Positions 60,610 through 64,000 of a DNA stretch of 64,000 nt are shown one piece after another. Position 1 is the first letter of the stretch; every line of letters begins with the position of its first letter. This DNA is from Streptomyces sp. AM 2-1-1 (GTDB lineage: Bacteria; Actinomycetota; Actinomycetes; Streptomycetales; Streptomycetaceae): positions 5,908,501-5,972,500 of the forward strand of contig NZ_CP119147.1 in NCBI RefSeq assembly GCF_029167645.1. Direction: 5' to 3'. A program made the translations under genes and the position numbers. The notes under the pieces were generated by a model. That model was given only the letters and a program-made list of their open reading frames with translations. It was not told the origin of the DNA and ran no database searches.

Positions 60610-63600
60610 ATGGCCTCGTTGCCGACCCCTTCCGCCAGCCCCAGCAGGGCCGACGCCCTCCGCGAAGCCCTCGCCACGCGTGTGGTCGTGGCCGACGGAG
60701 CCATGGGCACCATGCTCCAGGCCCAGGACCCCACGCTCGAAGACTTCCAGGACCTCGAAGGCTGCAACGAGATCCTCAACATCACCCGCCCCGACATCGT
60801 GCGCTCCGTGCACGAGGAGTACTTCGCGGTCGGCGTGGACTGTGTCGAAACCAATACCTTCGGGGCCAACTCCTCCGCCCTGGGCGAGTACGACATCCCC
60901 GAGCGCATCCACGAACTCTCCGAGTCCGGCGCGCGCATCGCCCGCGAGGTCGCCGACGAGTTCACCGCCTCCACCGGGCAGCAGCGCTGGGTGCTCGGCT
61001 CCATGGGCCCCGGCACCAAGCTGCCGACCCTCGGACACGCCCCGTACACCCAGCTCCGCGAGGGCTTCCAGCAGAACGCCGAAGGGCTGATCTCCGGTGG
61101 CGCGGACGCGCTCATCGTCGAGACGACCCAGGACCTCCTGCAGACCAAGGCCGCGATCCTGGGGGCCCGCCGGGCGCTGGAGGCGCTGGGAAGCGACCTC
61201 CCGCTGCTGGTCTCGCTGGCCTTCGAGACGACCGGCACCATGCTGCTCGGCTCGGAGATCGGTGCCGCGCTCACCGCGCTCGAACCGCTCGGCATCGACA
61301 TGATCGGCCTGAACTGCTCCACCGGCCCCGCCGAGATGAGCGAGCACATGCGCTACCTCACCCGGCACTCGCGCATCCCGCTGCTCTGCATGCCCAACGC
61401 CGGACTGCCCGTCCTCACCAAGGACGGCGCGCACTTCCCGCTCGGCCCCGAGGGCCTCGCCGACGCCCAGGAGACCTTCGTCCAGGAGTACGGCCTCTCG
61501 CTGGTCGGCGGCTGTTGCGGTACGACCCCGGAGCACCTGCGCCAGGTCGTCGAACGCGTCCGCGGCACCGTGCCGCCCACCCGCGACCCGCGCCCCGAGC
61601 CGGGTGCTGCCTCGCTCTACCAGACCGTCCCCTTCCGCCAGGACACCTCGTACCTCGCCATCGGTGAGCGTACGAACGCCAACGGGTCGAAGAAGTTCCG
61701 CGAGGCCATGCTGGAGGCCCGCTGGGACGACTGCGTGGAGATGGCCCGCGACCAGATCCGCGAGGGCGCGCACCTGCTCGACCTCTGCGTCGACTACGTC
61801 GGGCGCGACGGGGTCGCCGACATGGCGGAGCTGGCCGGACGCTTCGCCACCGCCTCCACCCTCCCGATCGTGCTGGACTCCACCGAGGTGCCCGTCCTCC
61901 GGGCCGGCCTGGAGAAGCTCGGCGGCCGCGCCGTCCTCAACTCCGTCAACTACGAGGACGGAGACGGACCCGAGTCGCGTTTCGCCAAGGTCACCCGACT
62001 CGCCTCCGAGCACGGCGCCGCCCTGATCGCCCTCACCATCGACGAGGAGGGCCAGGCCCGCACCGTCGAGCACAAGGTCGCCATCGCCGAGCGCCTCATC
62101 GAGGACCTCACCGGCAACTGGGGCATCCACGAGTCCGACATCCTCATCGACACCCTGACCTTCACCATCTGCACCGGTCAGGAGGAGTCCCGCAAGGACG
62201 GCATCGCCACCATCGGCGCCATTCGCGAGCTGAAGAAGCGCCACCCCGACGTCCAGACCACGCTCGGCCTCTCCAACATCTCCTTCGGCCTCAACCCGGC
62301 CGCCCGGGTCGTGCTGAACTCCGTCTTCCTCGACGAGTGCGTCAAGGCCGGACTCGACTCCGCCATCGTGCACGCCTCGAAGATCCTGCCGATCGCGCGC
62401 CTGGAGGAGGAGCAGGTCAAGGTCGCGCTCGACCTGATCTACGACCGCCGTGCCGAAGGGTACGACCCGCTGCAGCGCCTCATGGAGCTGTTCGAGGGCG
62501 TCAACATGAAGTCGATGAAGGCCGGCAAGGCCGAGGAACTCCTCGCCCTGCCGCTCGACGAGCGCCTCCAGCGCCGCATCATCGACGGCGAGAAGAACGG
62601 CCTGGAAGCCGACCTCGACGAGGCACTGACGACCCGTCCGGCCCTCGACATCGTCAACGACACCCTCCTGCAGGGCATGAAGGTGGTCGGCGAGCTGTTC
62701 GGCTCCGGCCAGATGCAGCTGCCGTTCGTGCTCCAGTCCGCCGAGGTCATGAAGACCGCGGTCGCCCACCTGGAACCGCACATGGAGAAGTCCGACGCCG
62801 ACGGCAAGGGCACCATCGTGCTCGCCACCGTCCGCGGTGACGTCCACGACATCGGCAAGAACCTCGTCGACATCATCCTCTCCAACAACGGCTTCAACGT
62901 CGTCAACATCGGCATCAAGCAGCCGGTCTCCGCGATCCTGGAGGCCGCCGAGGAGCACAACGCCGACGTCATCGGCATGTCCGGCCTGCTGGTGAAGTCC
63001 ACCGTGATCATGAAGGAGAACCTGGAGGAGCTGAACCAGCGCAAGCTGGCCGCCCGCTATCCGGTGATCCTCGGCGGCGCCGCCCTCACCCGGGCCTACG
63101 TCGAGCAGGACCTCCACGAGATCTACGAGGGCGAGGTCCGCTACGCCCGCGACGCGTTCGAGGGCCTGCGGCTCATGGACGCCCTCATCGGGGTCAAGCG
63201 CGGCGTCCCCGGAGCCGTCCTCCCCGAGCTCAAGCAGCGCCGGGTGCCCAAGCGCGACACAGCCGTCCTGGAAGTCACCGAGCCGGAGACCGGCGTCCGC
63301 TCCGACGTCGCCACCGACAACCCGGTCCCCACCCCGCCGTTCTGGGGCACCCGCGTCGTCAAGGGCATCCAGCTCAAGGAGTACGCCTCCTGGCTCGACG
63401 AGGGCGCGCTCTTCAAGGGGCAGTGGGGCCTCAAGCAGGCCCGTGCCGGTGACGGACCCACCTACGAGGAGCTCGTGGAGACCGAGGGCCGCCCGCACCT
63501 GCGCGGCTGGCTCGACAAGCTCCAGACCGAGAACCTGCTGGAAGCCGCCGTGGTCTACGGCTACTTCCCCTGCGTCTCCAAGGGCGACGACCTGATCCTG

Positions 63601-64000
63601 TTCAACGAGGACGGCTCCGAGCGCACCCGCTTCACCTTCCCCCGCCAGCGCCGCGGCCGCCGCCTCTGCCTCGCCGACTTCTTCCGCCCGGAGGAGTCGG
63701 GCGAGAAGGACGTCGTCGGGCTGCAGGTCGTCACCGTGGGCTCCCGGATCGGCGCCGAGACCGCCAAGCTCTTCGAGGCCAACGCCTACCGCGACTACCT
63801 GGAGCTGCACGGGCTCTCCGTCCAGCTCGCCGAAGCCCTCGCCGAGTACTGGCACGCCCGGGTCCGATCCGAGCTGGGGTACTCCGCCGAGGACCCCGAC
63901 CAGGTCGAGGACATGTTCGCGCTGAAGTACCGCGGCGCCCGCTTCTCCCTCGGGTACGGTGCCTGCCCCGACCTGGAGGACCGGGCGAAGATCGCCGACC
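60610..64000 (+). CDS. metH: Cobalamin-dependent methionine synthase MetH, 3' end beyond the window
   Basis: At least 1130 codons are in the window; the usual length is about 1170, so only the tail of the last domain is missing. Modules in order: the homocysteine domain (VVADGAMGTMLQAQDPTLEDF; zinc Cys in IGLNCSTGP and LVGGCCGTTPEHLR), the pterin/methyl-tetrahydrofolate domain (YLAIGERTNANGSKKF; DSTEVPVLRAGLEKLGGRAVLNSVNYEDG), the cobalamin cap and Rossmann domain (VRGDVHDIGKNLVDIILSNNGFNV, with the Asp-x-His-x2-Gly cobalt ligand) and the SAM reactivation domain (FWGTRVVKGIQL; GRRLCLADFF). ATG 60610 has GGGAG at correct spacing. A 20-codon extension from GTG 60550 is possible. It is divergent from gylR. 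Confidence 0.97.
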   Translation, partial: MASLPTPSASPSRADALREALATRVVVADGAMGTMLQAQDPTLEDFQDLEGCNEILNITRPDIVRSVHEEYFAVGVDCVETNTFGANSSALGEYDIPERIHELSESGARIAREVADEFTASTGQQRWVLGSMGPGTKLPTLGHAPYTQLREGFQQNAEGLISGGADALIVETTQDLLQTKAAILGARRALEALGSDLPLLVSLAFETTGTMLLGSEIGAALTALEPLGIDMIGLNCSTGPAEMSEHMRYLTRHSRIPLLCMPNAGLPVLTKDGAHFPLGPEGLADAQETFVQEYGLSLVGGCCGTTPEHLRQVVERVRGTVPPTRDPRPEPGAASLYQTVPFRQDTSYLAIGERTNANGSKKFREAMLEARWDDCVEMARDQIREGAHLLDLCVDYVGRDGVADMAELAGRFATASTLPIVLDSTEVPVLRAGLEKLGGRAVLNSVNYEDGDGPESRFAKVTRLASEHGAALIALTIDEEGQARTVEHKVAIAERLIEDLTGNWGIHESDILIDTLTFTICTGQEESRKDGIATIGAIRELKKRHPDVQTTLGLSNISFGLNPAARVVLNSVFLDECVKAGLDSAIVHASKILPIARLEEEQVKVALDLIYDRRAEGYDPLQRLMELFEGVNMKSMKAGKAEELLALPLDERLQRRIIDGEKNGLEADLDEALTTRPALDIVNDTLLQGMKVVGELFGSGQMQLPFVLQSAEVMKTAVAHLEPHMEKSDADGKGTIVLATVRGDVHDIGKNLVDIILSNNGFNVVNIGIKQPVSAILEAAEEHNADVIGMSGLLVKSTVIMKENLEELNQRKLAARYPVILGGAALTRAYVEQDLHEIYEGEVRYARDAFEGLRLMDALIGVKRGVPGAVLPELKQRRVPKRDTAVLEVTEPETGVRSDVATDNPVPTPPFWGTRVVKGIQLKEYASWLDEGALFKGQWGLKQARAGDGPTYEELVETEGRPHLRGWLDKLQTENLLEAAVVYGYFPCVSKGDDLILFNEDGSERTRFTFPRQRRGRRLCLADFFRPEESGEKDVVGLQVVTVGSRIGAETAKLFEANAYRDYLELHGLSVQLAEALAEYWHARVRSELGYSAEDPDQVEDMFALKYRGARFSLGYGACPDLEDRAKIAD

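Noticed and set aside
60604..63855. 1083-codon open frame antisense to metH
   Set aside because: It exists because metH avoids certain third positions. It has low-complexity Val/Gly/Asp composition and no ribosome site, whereas metH is unmistakable.

Overview
The window is high-GC DNA with strong third-position G/C bias and few A/T-rich stretches. It carries mycothiol enzymes (mshC, a mycothiol-linked formaldehyde dehydrogenase), two chaplins, an F420-type LLM oxidoreductase and a GylR/glp operon. Together these point to a Streptomyces chromosome. From memory, the order metH-gylR-glpF-glpK-glpD ... PAC2-mshC ... chpC/chpH ... gntR-gntK-gntP ... soxR matches the SCO1657 to SCO1700 interval of S. 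coelicolor, so this is mostly conserved core chromosome with accessory catabolic blocks inserted. No insertion sequence, prophage, plasmid gene or CRISPR array was seen.

Layout. 1-10 kb: a truncated TetR gene, a MaoC protein, soxR, a zinc-ribbon protein of unknown function, a secreted penicillin-acylase-family hydrolase, a NamZ-type DUF1343 protein, and an SDR / acyl-CoA ligase / TetR operon. 10-20 kb: a sugar ABC importer, a secreted M28 aminopeptidase, an acyl-CoA dehydrogenase plus aminoglycoside-phosphotransferase-fold pair, a glucarate-dehydratase-type enolase and a divergent HxlR / reductase pair. 20-29 kb: a SufR-like Fe-S sensor with a DUF3291 partner, AlkB, two DUF202 membrane proteins, a NUDIX hydrolase, a DMT transporter, a flavin dehydrogenase and a molybdopterin / cytochrome b pair. 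29-34 kb: gluconate permease, kinase and regulator, then the mycothiol formaldehyde-detoxification pair and an RluA-type pseudouridine synthase. 35-39 kb: tRNA-Leu(GAG), an M20 peptidase and the chaplins chpH and chpC. 39-46 kb: a RecD2-like protein that has lost its helicase motifs, an aldo/keto reductase, an LLM oxidoreductase, a ferritin-like protein and CorA. 46-51 kb: the conserved histidine-phosphatase / DUF3090 / SCO1664-family trio, mshC and a PAC2 protein. 51-55 kb: an L-fuconate-type catabolic pair with its GntR regulator and a second LLM oxidoreductase. 55-64 kb: the glycerol operon gylR-glpF-glpK-glpD, and metH, which runs off the window end.

Regulation. Several operators can be read from repeats shared between sites: a TetR-type site in front of both fatty-acid-like operons; a long CAAC/GTTG palindrome at the SufR-like gene and again before DUF3291; a CATCSGATG site at the fuconate operon and its GntR gene; GGCATTGCC sites at glpF and gylR; and two gluconate repeats 32 bp apart. 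About ten genes have a -10-like hexamer 6-8 nt before the start codon and no Shine-Dalgarno sequence, consistent with leaderless mRNAs. The chpH leader can fold so that its ribosome binding site is fully paired. All start sites and functions were read by eye and by family recognition; no alignments or database searches were run.
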